Positions 40,501 through 48,189 of a stretch of DNA of 64,000 nucleotides are shown in pieces. This DNA comes from Saprospiraceae bacterium (GTDB lineage: Bacteria; Bacteroidota; Bacteroidia; Chitinophagales; Saprospiraceae), in the NCBI GenBank assembly GCA_016710265.1, contig JADJJL010000001.1, positions 1,054,001 through 1,118,000 on the forward strand. The letters run 5' to 3'. The notes below the pieces were generated by a model. That model searched no databases. It was not told the DNA's origin and worked only from the letters and a program-made list of their open reading frames with translations. The position numbers were made by a program, and so were the translations under genes. Each line of letters starts with the position of its first letter. The first letter of the stretch is position 1.

Positions 40501-41475
40501 GCAAGACCAAACATCTGTACTTACGACCATTGCATTCGGACAAGCGATAACAGGTCCTCTGTCATCCACTACTTTTAAAAGTTGGTTGTGGGTATAGATA
40601 TTAAATGGAGACGGCATACACCAATCAATGACCGTCCATTTTCTAATCACTTTAAATGATTTTGGACAGACTGCGATGTACTGATCTTCATAAGTGGCTA
40701 CAATTTTACAGGCACCCCAACTTGGGAAAATTGGTTCGCCATCTACCATCGGTACACCTGTAGAATCAATTGGAGGAATGGTATCATGATACTCGCATGA
40801 AAATACTTTATCAGAAGGCCAAACAATGTCTGACTCTCTAAATTTTTGGAAGTATACACACTGGGTACAAGTATCCGATCTGTTGCCGCTTGCATCTGTA
40901 TAATAATATCGGATGGTTCTTTTACCAATGATTGAATCCAATGGATTAGCAGTACAATCAAACATATCCATTCTATCTTCAATGGTATGTTTGGTCACCG
41001 GCGAACAAAATTCTGTGACGGTGGGCTGCAACAATAGGTAATTGGTGCGGTTACAAAATACGGTATCATCCGGTGGACAAATCACCTCAGGAGGATATTT
41101 GTCTTCGACCAGAATTTCTCCCCAACAACTATTTCCATTGTCCAAAGTAACAGAAACTTTCAGCTTTTTGCCGATGTGTATCCCTGTGACCACTGGAAAT
41201 GGTAAAGGTTGATTGTTGGTACCATACACTACCACTGTATAAATACAAGGTGGGTTTGGACCTGGATTTTGCAACAGCATCGCTGGCGTTATCGTCAGCT
41301 CGCAATCTCTCTCAAGAGAAACTTGCACAAGGTTGTTGCAGGAAAGAGGGCAGATCTGTGCGTTTGTGTTGGTCAGACCTAAGCCCATGATTACGATAAC
41401 CCCCAAAAACAACCAGAAGGATTGTTTTCGTTGATAGTTCGTTTTCGATGCGTGAGTAAACATTTGCTTTTTCAT
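37507..41475 (-). CDS. Secreted multidomain protein with HYR-like, dockerin-like and cohesin-like modules and T9SS type A signal
   Basis: A 1322-residue exported protein with a signal anchor ending TNTNAQ. Residues ~40-900 hold about eight HYR/PKD-like Ig modules, each starting near CPxDxxVxC and containing phrases like IDWCM and VKDQVPPV. A carboxypeptidase-regulatory-like domain follows at ~908-970 (GKLTTVSNKALSNVEVQL). Next is a dockerin-like segment at ~968-1030 with two loops, the second (DANNNGFVTAADI) matching the calcium-binding DxNxDGxxxxxD form. A cohesin-like domain at ~1100-1235 (FEAGEELIVPIKFN) and a type A sorting domain at ~1240-1322 (YNEPNPFSQQTQINF...) end the protein. Having both dockerin-like and cohesin-like modules suggests self-association or docking with the neighbouring cohesin-like protein. 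Confidence 0.82.
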   Translation of the reverse strand: MKKQMFTHASKTNYQRKQSFWLFLGVIVIMGLGLTNTNAQICPLSCNNLVQVSLERDCELTITPAMLLQNPGPNPPCIYTVVVYGTNNQPLPFPVVTGIHIGKKLKVSVTLDNGNSCWGEILVEDKYPPEVICPPDDTVFCNRTNYLLLQPTVTEFCSPVTKHTIEDRMDMFDCTANPLDSIIGKRTIRYYYTDASGNRSDTCTQCVYFQKFRESDIVWPSDKVFSCEYHDTIPPIDSTGVPMVDGEPIFPSWGACKIVATYEDQYIAVCPKSFKVIRKWTVIDWCMPSPFNIYTHNQLLKVVDDRGPVIACPNAMVVSTDVWSCTGTVIVPFPTILRECSKVHFEVGYKIKSASGTPTFEGTSKQNITRLPNGFMITGLPLDSNWVIFRGTDECGNFTDCATEVIVKDQVPPVPVCDQKTVVSLTLDGTAKIEAFTFDDRSHDNCGISLFEAKRMDNGLPCNDTLRSRNWAPYVYFCCADINKTIMVSLRVWDHSGNFNVCMIEVDVQDKTIPLVVCPPDITVSCSYDFTSYDVFGTVRENIADRKNITINDPNVIFSGQRIDGYAFDGCGFVLVEKPTVRGNCGRDTIFRLFEATDQGGLKGSCTQRIVIRDYNPDNVTITWPNDYITQTVCIQMENINPDITGRPVIHGADKCNSMFTKYTDQPFINDPDACIKIIRTWEVIDWCVYQPNNPETKGYRQWKQIVKIINKVPPTFVNECKNRTVDVFGPGCGGHVDLIGYAIDDCTDSLSLKWYYEVDLYNDGKADLGFSGATRNASGNYPLGTHKVTFRVWDGCDNISFCSFLLTVRDGKKPTPYCHSAIVTTVMPSGKFVEIWAKDYNINSEDNCTPKDSLKYFFKTDTVFHSSLRLDCGHIGLNIIRMYVFDQAGNYDYCEVTIEVQDPNKVCPNSLTIQGKLTTVSNKALSNVEVQLQRNNPSSSTLAYTDANGIYAFNTVSSNIHYLVKPVKNQDFVNGVSGQDIVMIQRHILGQENLNSAYRTIAADANNNGFVTAADITEIRKLVLGVISKYQNNNSWRFVPMAHQFADPNKPAPYPETIVFNPIAKNEMNTNFYAVKIGDVSGDASVNGLTNSAGSRTAPILINLPLQSFEAGEELIVPIKFNTDMILSGLQLGLSYDQSKLSFDRFENGSLSINDEEYHLDNGQIKMLNALPSDLNIKQDVALFYLVFKTKDQGSLETAIALTNHDELSSEVYDDKISASNVELNFRSSEENLMAGVKLFYNEPNPFSQQTQINFELSDNQYVEFILYETNGKIIRKMNKEYSQGLHSLTIKGNELPGSGIYFLQMNSGETTETRRLVYIK

Positions 41476-41568
41476 GTTAATACTTTCGGTTAAATGGATA
41501 TGAGTAATTACAAAAATTTCAATTTTTATTTTATTCGCTGAGCCAAGGCTCTTTGATTTTTTATTTCT

Positions 41569-42240
41569 TTAAGTTAAATTCAGATCACTGGCTAATTTTA
41601 CCAACCTCACTGAATTATTTACACCAAGTTTTTTCATCATATTTCTTCTATGCACGTTGACCGTTTCTTTGCTGATATACATTTCTGCGGCAATCATTTT
41701 TGAAGACTTTCCTTGCATCACTTTTTCGAGAATTTCAACTTCCCGTTTGGTGAGGATAAACTTGGCATTGTATCTGTTGATGGCCAACGCACTGTCTGAT
41801 TTTCCGAGGTCTTTTAGATCTAATTTATTAGGTCTGATGCCTGGTCCAAGAAAAATGTTTTTATCCATTACAGCTTGGACTGCATTTACAATATCCTCGG
41901 GATGAGAGGTTTTAGATAGATACCCATCGGCACCTTGTCTGAAAGCTTCTCTGACAGTTTTTGGCTCGCTCGTTGCAGAAACGATGATCACCCTGCATTC
42001 AGGGAGACGGTTTTTGAGAGTTGGTATCAACTTAATTCCATCGGCATTGCCCAGATTTAAGTCAAGAAATATTAGATCAAGTTCTTCGTAAGACAGACTG
42101 GATATTAATTTTTCATGATCACTTTCTACAAGTGTAATTTCCAGTTTGTAATCTTTTATTTCAAGAGTCTGAAGTAATAGATGAAAACCTTTTAAAAATA
42201 AAATGTGGTCATCAACAATTCCAACTTTCAGATTACGCAT
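41569..42240 (-). CDS. LuxR-family two-component response regulator
   Basis: A 223-residue NarL/FixJ-type regulator. The receiver domain (~1-125) has the acidic pair in VDDH, the phospho-acceptor Asp in IFLDLNLG, the conserved Ser/Thr in VSATSE and the Lys in GYLSKTS. The LuxR HTH (~155-220) reads LTKREVEILEKVMQGKSSKMIAAEMYISKETVNVHR. The start at 42240 puts the receiver at the N-terminus as usual; an in-frame ATG at 42291 would add 17 residues. No histidine kinase lies beside it, so it is an orphan in this window. It lies between the large T9SS cargo gene and the glycan-degradation pair, but a regulatory link is only a guess. Confidence 0.85.
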   Translation of the reverse strand: MRNLKVGIVDDHILFLKGFHLLLQTLEIKDYKLEITLVESDHEKLISSLSYEELDLIFLDLNLGNADGIKLIPTLKNRLPECRVIIVSATSEPKTVREAFRQGADGYLSKTSHPEDIVNAVQAVMDKNIFLGPGIRPNKLDLKDLGKSDSALAINRYNAKFILTKREVEILEKVMQGKSSKMIAAEMYISKETVNVHRRNMMKKLGVNNSVRLVKLASDLNLT

Positions 42241-42599
42241 ACAGTCTTGGTCTAATATGTCTTTGATCCTTAACTGCAAATCCAATGCCAAAAATCACTC
42301 CAGCAATGCGTTTAAATAGAGTGTTTTGGAATAAATTAAAAAAATAAAATGTGTAAAGTGTGGTGGGTGTGTCTACTACAATTGAAAAATGATCTTAATC
42401 TTAAAATTTATTTAATTTAAAATTTTTTATAATATGTTCTTAATAGTGGCTTTCATCTTTTGGAAACCTTTAAATACATCCAAAAAATGAGTATGTATAA
42501 GTTGAAATTAACCTAAAATGTGGTTTATTATTAGTTGTTGATAAAAGCAATTTATAGGTTGAGAAAAATAAATTTAACTACTATTAATACAAAGAAATA
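42241..42599. other. AT-rich spacer without a recognised gene
   Basis: Between the response regulator and the asparaginase gene lie about 350 bases of very AT-rich sequence with no open frame of note and no clear hairpin. No TAnnTTTG box was found in the expected orientation. Confidence 0.5.
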
Positions 42600-43577
42600 T
42601 TATTTGTAAAATGAATCTGCATTGTGCAACACTACTTTACCTTCATCAGCAGTAATATATTGAAAACCGGGTCTTAATCCATAACCGCCCAATCTTCCTT
42701 TTTTGTCTAGAGCAATGTAGCCCACTTGAAATTCACCGTATTCCTTGATATCGATCAATCGTTTGATCGCTTTTTCGCAGGCTTTCTGAGGATGCATCCC
42801 ATTTCTGATCATCTCTACTATAGAGAATGCCCCGACTTTACGAATGACTGCTTCGCCCAATCCTGTTCCTGTAGCACAACCCACTTCATTGTCTACAAAC
42901 AAGCCCGAACCTATAATAGGTGAGTCGCCAACCCTGCCTTTCATTTTAAAAGCCAAGCCTGAAGTGGTACATGCACCTGATAGTTTCCCTTCACCATCCA
43001 TAGCCAAAATACCAATGGTATCGTGTCTTTCAGAATTGATCTTTGGCTTGTATTCTGAACGAACCAACCAATCTTTCCAGGCTTTTTTTGCTTCTGGGGT
43101 CAGTAGGTTTTCTTTTTTAAAGCCCTGAGCTTCTGCAAAAATTTCTGCTCCTTCACCTACTAGATATACATGCGGTGTTTTTTCCATGACCAATCTGGCG
43201 ACTGAAATGGGATGCATGATGTTTTTGACAAACATCACCCCACCAGATCTACCCAAATGATCCATGATGCAGGCGTCCAAAGTGACGTCTCCATCCCGGT
43301 CCGGTAATCCGCCGTATCCTACAGAGGTGTCTTTAGGGTCAGCTTCAGGAATTCTGGCACCTGCTTCTACTGCATCTAAGGCATTTCCATTTTTTTCTAA
43401 AACTTCCCATGCGGCTTGTATTGCTTTAGGATTGTTCCAGGTGGCGATTAATTTTCTAGAGGGATTTTTTATGGATTCTGTTTTCATCAAAGACAAAGTC
43501 TCGAGTAAGTTTAGGCTGTACAAGCCACCTGCCCCAAGGATTAATTTTTGAAAAAAAGTTCTTCTATCGTTCATCAT
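42600..43577 (-). CDS. N4-(beta-N-acetylglucosaminyl)-L-asparaginase (aspartylglucosaminidase)
   Basis: An Ntn-hydrolase that splits the GlcNAc-Asn bond left after glycoprotein breakdown. It is 325 residues. The self-cleavage site and nucleophile are at HDTIG, with Thr187 as the new N-terminus of the beta chain. Downstream, ACTTSGLAFKMKGRVGDSPIIGSGLFVDN is the substrate-binding signature, and ATGTGLGE follows. The N-terminus has a twin-arginine-like motif (DRRTFFQK) before a short hydrophobic stretch, suggesting Tat export to the periplasm. Its start codon overlaps the stop of the GH92 gene by 4 nt (ATGA), so the two are translationally coupled. Together they form an N-glycan degradation pair. 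Confidence 0.9.
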   Translation of the reverse strand: MMNDRRTFFQKLILGAGGLYSLNLLETLSLMKTESIKNPSRKLIATWNNPKAIQAAWEVLEKNGNALDAVEAGARIPEADPKDTSVGYGGLPDRDGDVTLDACIMDHLGRSGGVMFVKNIMHPISVARLVMEKTPHVYLVGEGAEIFAEAQGFKKENLLTPEAKKAWKDWLVRSEYKPKINSERHDTIGILAMDGEGKLSGACTTSGLAFKMKGRVGDSPIIGSGLFVDNEVGCATGTGLGEAVIRKVGAFSIVEMIRNGMHPQKACEKAIKRLIDIKEYGEFQVGYIALDKKGRLGGYGLRPGFQYITADEGKVVLHNADSFYK

Positions 43578-46447
43578 GGTTTTTCTAATTTGATTTCATC
43601 AATAAATATCCAGCTAGGCTCTCCTTTAGAAATGTGTTCTGGAGGAAGTGCACCCGGATTTTTAATTTTAATTTTAATTTTTTTGATTTGGTGAGAAGGC
43701 TTAATTTCAAATTTGTATTTAGTAGATTCTTCGTTGCGACTGCTATCGTTAAAAACTACCAAAATGGGTTCTTCCCAGTTTTGACCATCTTTGGATAATG
43801 TAAATTCTACAGAAGAAGGTAACAAGATCCATGACCGAGTATCCTGTAAGCAGTTAAAATGAATGGATGCCAATTTGCTCGTTTTGTCCAGAATGATTTC
43901 TGCTTCGATGTCTTTTCCAAAAAATCCCTGCCATCGGCCATCCCTAAAATCAAGACTGCCTGTTAATCCATCCATCAAAGCTTGATCTCCACCCGCAGAA
44001 TACACAGATGCATATTCTGTTTGAAGCTGAAATTGAAATCCACTTGGCTTTGGATCAAATTTAGCACAAGGCCAATTTGCAGAATCCTTAGAACTTTCTA
44101 TTTGAAAACAGATTTCCTCAGAATTCGATATCTGAATAGGAGATCTGTACGCTTGCGTATCGTTTGGATTTGATTTTGTCTTGAAATAAATGAGTTCGCT
44201 TTCTATGGATTCGATCATGATTTCTTGAGATTGATCAAAAACCCGATCACCTCTTGAAATATAAGGAAGTGATTTATAAGTATTGTTTGAAGCCTTCAGC
44301 CAGTCATCGCTGTATCCTGACCAATTTTTTTCGTCGCTGTATTCAAACACGATTTTGTCTCCGGGTTTTACATGGATTGGTTGTTGAATGTTCTTTTTAT
44401 TGTGCAAGATTTGGCCAACCATTTTTTTACCTTTGGTTTGGTCTCTTCTTATTACAATAGAAGAAGACTGCGCAGGGTATAAGGTGATTTCGTCTGCCAT
44501 AGGAATTCCGGGATCTAATAAAGGTTTGACAGCCATCACAGGATACAAGCCTAAAGTACTCCATAAATACCAGGCTGACATTTGACCACAATCTTCGTTA
44601 CCACTTAATCCATCTGGTTTATTATGATATAAATTTTCGCGAATGGCAGAAACATATTTAACCGTTTTCTGATGTTTTCCTGCATAATTGTAAAGATAAG
44701 CAACATGATGACTCGGTTCGTTACCATGCGCGTATTGTCCAATTAAACCGGTAATGTCTGATTGTGCTCTACCGGTTAATGTGGATTCTGAAGTAAACAA
44801 TGCATCTAATTTTAATTCCAAAGCATTTTTTATTTGATCACTTTTTTCTGATTCAAAGCAAGCCATCATTCCTACCGGATCATGGTGTGCGCCAAAAACA
44901 TATTGCCAAGCATTGGCTTCGGTGTAATGAAAATTTACTTCACGTGGATCAAATGGATTTACAAATTTTTGATTGACTTTGGCTTGAAAAAATCCGGATG
45001 CAGGATTGTATAAATTTTTATAAAAATATTTTTCATTTCCTTTTCGATCTATCAAAATATCCAGAGCAGCCATGTCTAAGCTGTTTTCTAAAGTTTTGCT
45101 GACTGACTCACTGCAAAGGTCAGCAGAAATAAATCCTGTTCTGAATTCATTTAAACATGAAAATCCAAGGCCCATAGTTGCACTGGCCGCTTTTGACAAT
45201 TTATTTTTGTCCAATGCAAAACTTAAATTTTTATCTAAATAAGCATAAGACATTACAGGGAGAGAATGATTTCCTATCATGCAATACGTTTCATTGCCGC
45301 TTAATTCCCAAACCGGTAATCTTCCGCATTCCTCAAACTGTCCTAGAAAACTCAATATAAAATCGTAATTGTAATCTGGAAAAACCAACTGATAAAATGG
45401 ATGAGCCGCCCTGTAGGTATCCCACAAGGAGAATACCGTATAACGTGGATGTCTTTTATCACCCACATGAATTTTTTGATCCATTCCACGATATCTACCA
45501 TCTGCGTCTTGATATAAAGAAGGATGAATACACAAATGGTATAAAGCGGTGTAAAAGATTGCAAACTGATTTTTAGTCCAATTTTTATCTATAATTTTTA
45601 TTCTCGTCAATATTTTTTCCCATGCTTCATTGCTTTCGAATTCCGTTTGTTGAAAGTCATGACCCGCCCACTCTTCTTGCAGATTATTTTCCGCACCTTT
45701 TTCGTCCACAGGAGATAGAGCACATTGCAGCGTCAATTTTTTAATACTTGGATCAAAAAAACAAATGAGTTGAGTGGAATCCTGACTGATGAAATATTTT
45801 TTTATTTTATGGGAGGTCTTTAAACTAAAAAATAATCTTTGATCAGATGCCCATGATGAAGAAAACCGATGACCATTTATTTGTTGAACGCCGATCTTAC
45901 TAAACCCTGCTGACAACACTTTGTCTCTGTGACGTAAATCAATGACAATCCATTTTTCTTTCTTTTGGTCCGAAAATTCATACTCATGCAAACCAGTTCT
46001 GAGAGTGCTTGTCAAATTTACTTTGATTTTATAACGATCCAGCACAACAGAATAGAATCCCGCTTTGGCAATTTCGTTTAACTTTTTAAATGAAGAAGAA
46101 ACATTTGGAAGATTTTCAAATTGATTTTTTATAGACATTTTTCCTGTTCCGGGCTGAATCAGAATATCACAATAATCGGGAACACCCGTCCCTGATAAAT
46201 GGGTATGGCTAAAGCCATAAATCGCAGAATCAGAATAATGATAACCCGAACAGCCATCCCATCCTTCTAATCTGGTGTCCGGACCCAGTTGCACCATCCC
46301 AAAGGGCCTGACAGGCCCAGGAAATGTATGTCCATGGCCACCGGTACCAATAAAGGGATTCACGTATTGGCTGAGTTGTCCTTCCAGGTTTCCTGATAAG
46401 AATAGGATGCAGCAAAAACCAAAGATCAATTTCATTGAATTTCTCAT
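43574..46447 (-). CDS. Glycoside hydrolase family 92 (alpha-mannosidase type) with C-terminal carbohydrate-binding-like domain
   Basis: A 957-residue exported GH92 enzyme. These are calcium-dependent exo-alpha-mannosidases that trim N-glycans. The signal peptide ends near GNLEG-Q. The family signature opens the mature protein: YVNPFIGTGGHGHTFPGP, FGMVQLGPDT, GCSGYHYSD, FSHTHLSGTG. In the catalytic half, SLWDTYRAAHP, GNETYCMIGNHS and GNEDCGQMSAWY fit the (alpha/alpha)6 barrel. Residues ~820-957 resemble an F5/8-type C discoidin module (RDGRWQGFFGKDIEAEIIL). Two starts are possible: 46447, only 4 nt after a -7 box, and 46435 (MKLIFGF), which would leave a short leader and a neater signal peptide. 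It is coupled to the aspartylglucosaminidase downstream. Confidence 0.9.
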   Translation of the reverse strand: MRNSMKLIFGFCCILFLSGNLEGQLSQYVNPFIGTGGHGHTFPGPVRPFGMVQLGPDTRLEGWDGCSGYHYSDSAIYGFSHTHLSGTGVPDYCDILIQPGTGKMSIKNQFENLPNVSSSFKKLNEIAKAGFYSVVLDRYKIKVNLTSTLRTGLHEYEFSDQKKEKWIVIDLRHRDKVLSAGFSKIGVQQINGHRFSSSWASDQRLFFSLKTSHKIKKYFISQDSTQLICFFDPSIKKLTLQCALSPVDEKGAENNLQEEWAGHDFQQTEFESNEAWEKILTRIKIIDKNWTKNQFAIFYTALYHLCIHPSLYQDADGRYRGMDQKIHVGDKRHPRYTVFSLWDTYRAAHPFYQLVFPDYNYDFILSFLGQFEECGRLPVWELSGNETYCMIGNHSLPVMSYAYLDKNLSFALDKNKLSKAASATMGLGFSCLNEFRTGFISADLCSESVSKTLENSLDMAALDILIDRKGNEKYFYKNLYNPASGFFQAKVNQKFVNPFDPREVNFHYTEANAWQYVFGAHHDPVGMMACFESEKSDQIKNALELKLDALFTSESTLTGRAQSDITGLIGQYAHGNEPSHHVAYLYNYAGKHQKTVKYVSAIRENLYHNKPDGLSGNEDCGQMSAWYLWSTLGLYPVMAVKPLLDPGIPMADEITLYPAQSSSIVIRRDQTKGKKMVGQILHNKKNIQQPIHVKPGDKIVFEYSDEKNWSGYSDDWLKASNNTYKSLPYISRGDRVFDQSQEIMIESIESELIYFKTKSNPNDTQAYRSPIQISNSEEICFQIESSKDSANWPCAKFDPKPSGFQFQLQTEYASVYSAGGDQALMDGLTGSLDFRDGRWQGFFGKDIEAEIILDKTSKLASIHFNCLQDTRSWILLPSSVEFTLSKDGQNWEEPILVVFNDSSRNEESTKYKFEIKPSHQIKKIKIKIKNPGALPPEHISKGEPSWIFIDEIKLEKP

Positions 46448-46451
46448 GGTT

Positions 46452-46459
46452 CAAATATA
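46452..46459 (-). promoter_or_regulatory. -7 box of the GH92/asparaginase operon
   Basis: The minus strand reads TATATTTG with only 4 nt before the ATG at 46447. Transcription would start at or just after that ATG, which favours the internal ATG at 46435 or a leaderless mRNA. Confidence 0.5.
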
Positions 46460-46485
46460 GGGCTGACCAGTCATTCAGCTTTGGT

Positions 46486-46493
46486 TAATTTTG
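46486..46493 (+). promoter_or_regulatory. -7 box deciding the start of the acyltransferase gene
   Basis: TAATTTTG fits TAnnTTTG. It lies 8 nt before the ATG at 46502 and overlaps the upstream TTG frame start at 46481, so the ATG is chosen. It is back-to-back with the GH92 promoter. Confidence 0.5.
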
Positions 46494-46501
46494 CCTCAAA
46501 T

Positions 46502-47371
46502 ATGTGGGTTTATTTTATTGTAAGGTTTATTTTGTGGAAGTTTAGTTGGTTGTCTTTTAAGATAATTAATTGGTTGTCAAATGGTGTAGCATTTGTATTG
46601 CATCATCTGATCCGATATAGGAGAGAGGTGATTCAATCCAATTTGGACACTTGCTTAGAAAATTTGGCTTCAGATGAAAGAAATAAACTCATCAAGCAGA
46701 ACTACCTGAATTTGTCAGATGTTTTATTGGAGTCTATTAAAGGTTTGAGTTTTACGGAACAAGAACTTGCAGTCAGAAACAAATCGGTTGGAGCCGAATT
46801 GATCGATCAATATTTGGAAAAAGGACAATCCGTGATCTGCGTATGTGGACATATTGCCAATTGGGAATGGGCCGTCCTGGGCATAGGTTACCGATTTAGA
46901 AATAAGGTGATTGGAATCTACAAACAGATCAACAATCCAAGAGTAGAATCTTACATTAAAAAACTAAGGGCCAAATGCAGCATGAAACTTTTGACCACCC
47001 ACGAAACTAGATTGATTCATGAAGACATTCCCAAAGGAAGGGTCATTTTATTAATGGGAGATCAAAATCCATCCAACATCCAAGAGGCCATCTGGGTTAA
47101 ATTTTTTGGAAAAGACACTGCTTGTTTGCATGGACTTGAGAAATATGCCGGAAGCTACCAATTACCGGTCGTTTATATGGAAATGACCAGAACAAAAAGA
47201 TCAAATTATCAGATGTCTTTTAGTATGCTTTGCGAAAACCCATCGACAATTCCTAAAGGAGAGTTGACACAAATGTTTATGAGCCGATTGGAAAAAACCA
47301 TTCTAAAAAATCCATCTGATTGGCTCTGGTCACACAAGAGGTGGAAGCATGTTAAGGAAAATAAAAAGTAG
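46502..47371 (+). CDS. Lipid A biosynthesis acyltransferase (LpxL/HtrB family)
   Basis: A 289-residue membrane-associated acyltransferase of the LpxL/LpxM family, which adds secondary acyl chains to Kdo-lipid A on the inner face of the membrane. An N-terminal hydrophobic anchor spans ~5-25. The catalytic H-x4-D/E motif appears as GHIANWEW. Later motifs include MGDQNPSN and the C-terminal WLWSHKRWK, typical of the family. The start at 46502 is set by the -7 box. It converges with the esterase gene, separated by 5 nt. Bacteroidota often have one such enzyme producing penta-acylated lipid A; the exact acyl donor cannot be read from sequence. Confidence 0.85.
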   Translation: MWVYFIVRFILWKFSWLSFKIINWLSNGVAFVLHHLIRYRREVIQSNLDTCLENLASDERNKLIKQNYLNLSDVLLESIKGLSFTEQELAVRNKSVGAELIDQYLEKGQSVICVCGHIANWEWAVLGIGYRFRNKVIGIYKQINNPRVESYIKKLRAKCSMKLLTTHETRLIHEDIPKGRVILLMGDQNPSNIQEAIWVKFFGKDTACLHGLEKYAGSYQLPVVYMEMTRTKRSNYQMSFSMLCENPSTIPKGELTQMFMSRLEKTILKNPSDWLWSHKRWKHVKENKK

Positions 47372-47376
47372 AATTT

Positions 47377-48147
47377 TTAACGGAAATATTCCAAGATGAT
47401 TTTTATAGTTTCCTCAGGTTTTTCTGCATGCACCCAGTGACCAGCACTAGGAATCGAAATAAACTCGGCGTTTAAAAATGTAGTTCGAATGGCAGCATGA
47501 TCCACTGGAAGAATATAATTTGATTTTTCACCTGCCAAAAAACAAACTGGAATTTCTACTGCTTGGGCAAATTCAAGTTCATCGCTAATTTTTTCATAAT
47601 TTTTCATGATAGCTTCCAAATTGCACTTCCACTGGAAACCATTTTCGCCATTGCGATCCAGATTTTTTAAAATAAACTGCCTCACACCAAAATCCGGAAT
47701 TTTTGTTTTTAATAATTTCTCCCCATCTGATCTTTTTTCAATTTTAATCAGATCGATAGACGCCATCGCATCCAGAATTTCTTCATGTCCACCTATATAT
47801 TTTTTTGGGCCGATGTCAACGATCATTCCTCGAATAAAAAGATTCGGATGACTAGATAAGCATTCCATCGCAATCTTGCCGCCCATTGAGTGACCCAGAA
47901 TGTAACAAGGACTAGTCGCTTGTTCTGCAATTAATTGCAAAACATCTGCAGCCATTAGCGTATAGTTCATTTCCGGATGGTGGGGAGATCTTCCGTGATT
48001 TCGCAAATCCACCAAAAAAACTGTGTAATTTTCAATCAACGCGTTGGCCACTGTCTGCCAATTGTCCAAACTACCCAAAAGCCCATGTAAAATAAATAGC
48101 TCAGGGCCGGTTCCTTGTTTTTTATAATGTAATTTAACAGTCTCCAT
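47377..48147 (-). CDS. Alpha/beta-hydrolase (YbfF-like esterase)
   Basis: A 256-residue cytoplasmic alpha/beta-hydrolase. The oxyanion segment is FILHGLLGSLDNW, the strand-4 motif is DLRNHGRSP, and the nucleophile elbow is GHSMGGK with Ser87. The catalytic His is in SAGHWVHAEKPE near the C-terminus. This set, and the length, matches the YbfF family of short-chain acyl esterases. No signal peptide. It diverges from uvrB with a 42-nt gap. The natural substrate is unknown. Confidence 0.85.
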   Translation of the reverse strand: METVKLHYKKQGTGPELFILHGLLGSLDNWQTVANALIENYTVFLVDLRNHGRSPHHPEMNYTLMAADVLQLIAEQATSPCYILGHSMGGKIAMECLSSHPNLFIRGMIVDIGPKKYIGGHEEILDAMASIDLIKIEKRSDGEKLLKTKIPDFGVRQFILKNLDRNGENGFQWKCNLEAIMKNYEKISDELEFAQAVEIPVCFLAGEKSNYILPVDHAAIRTTFLNAEFISIPSAGHWVHAEKPEETIKIILEYFR

Positions 48148-48161
48148 AGTGCTCTTTGATT

Positions 48162-48169
48162 TAACTTTG
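48162..48169 (+). promoter_or_regulatory. -7 box of uvrB promoter
   Basis: TAACTTTG fits TAnnTTTG, 20 nt before the uvrB ATG. No SOS-type operator was recognised. Confidence 0.5.
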
Positions 48170-48189
48170 CAGGTTTCAGATTAATAATT

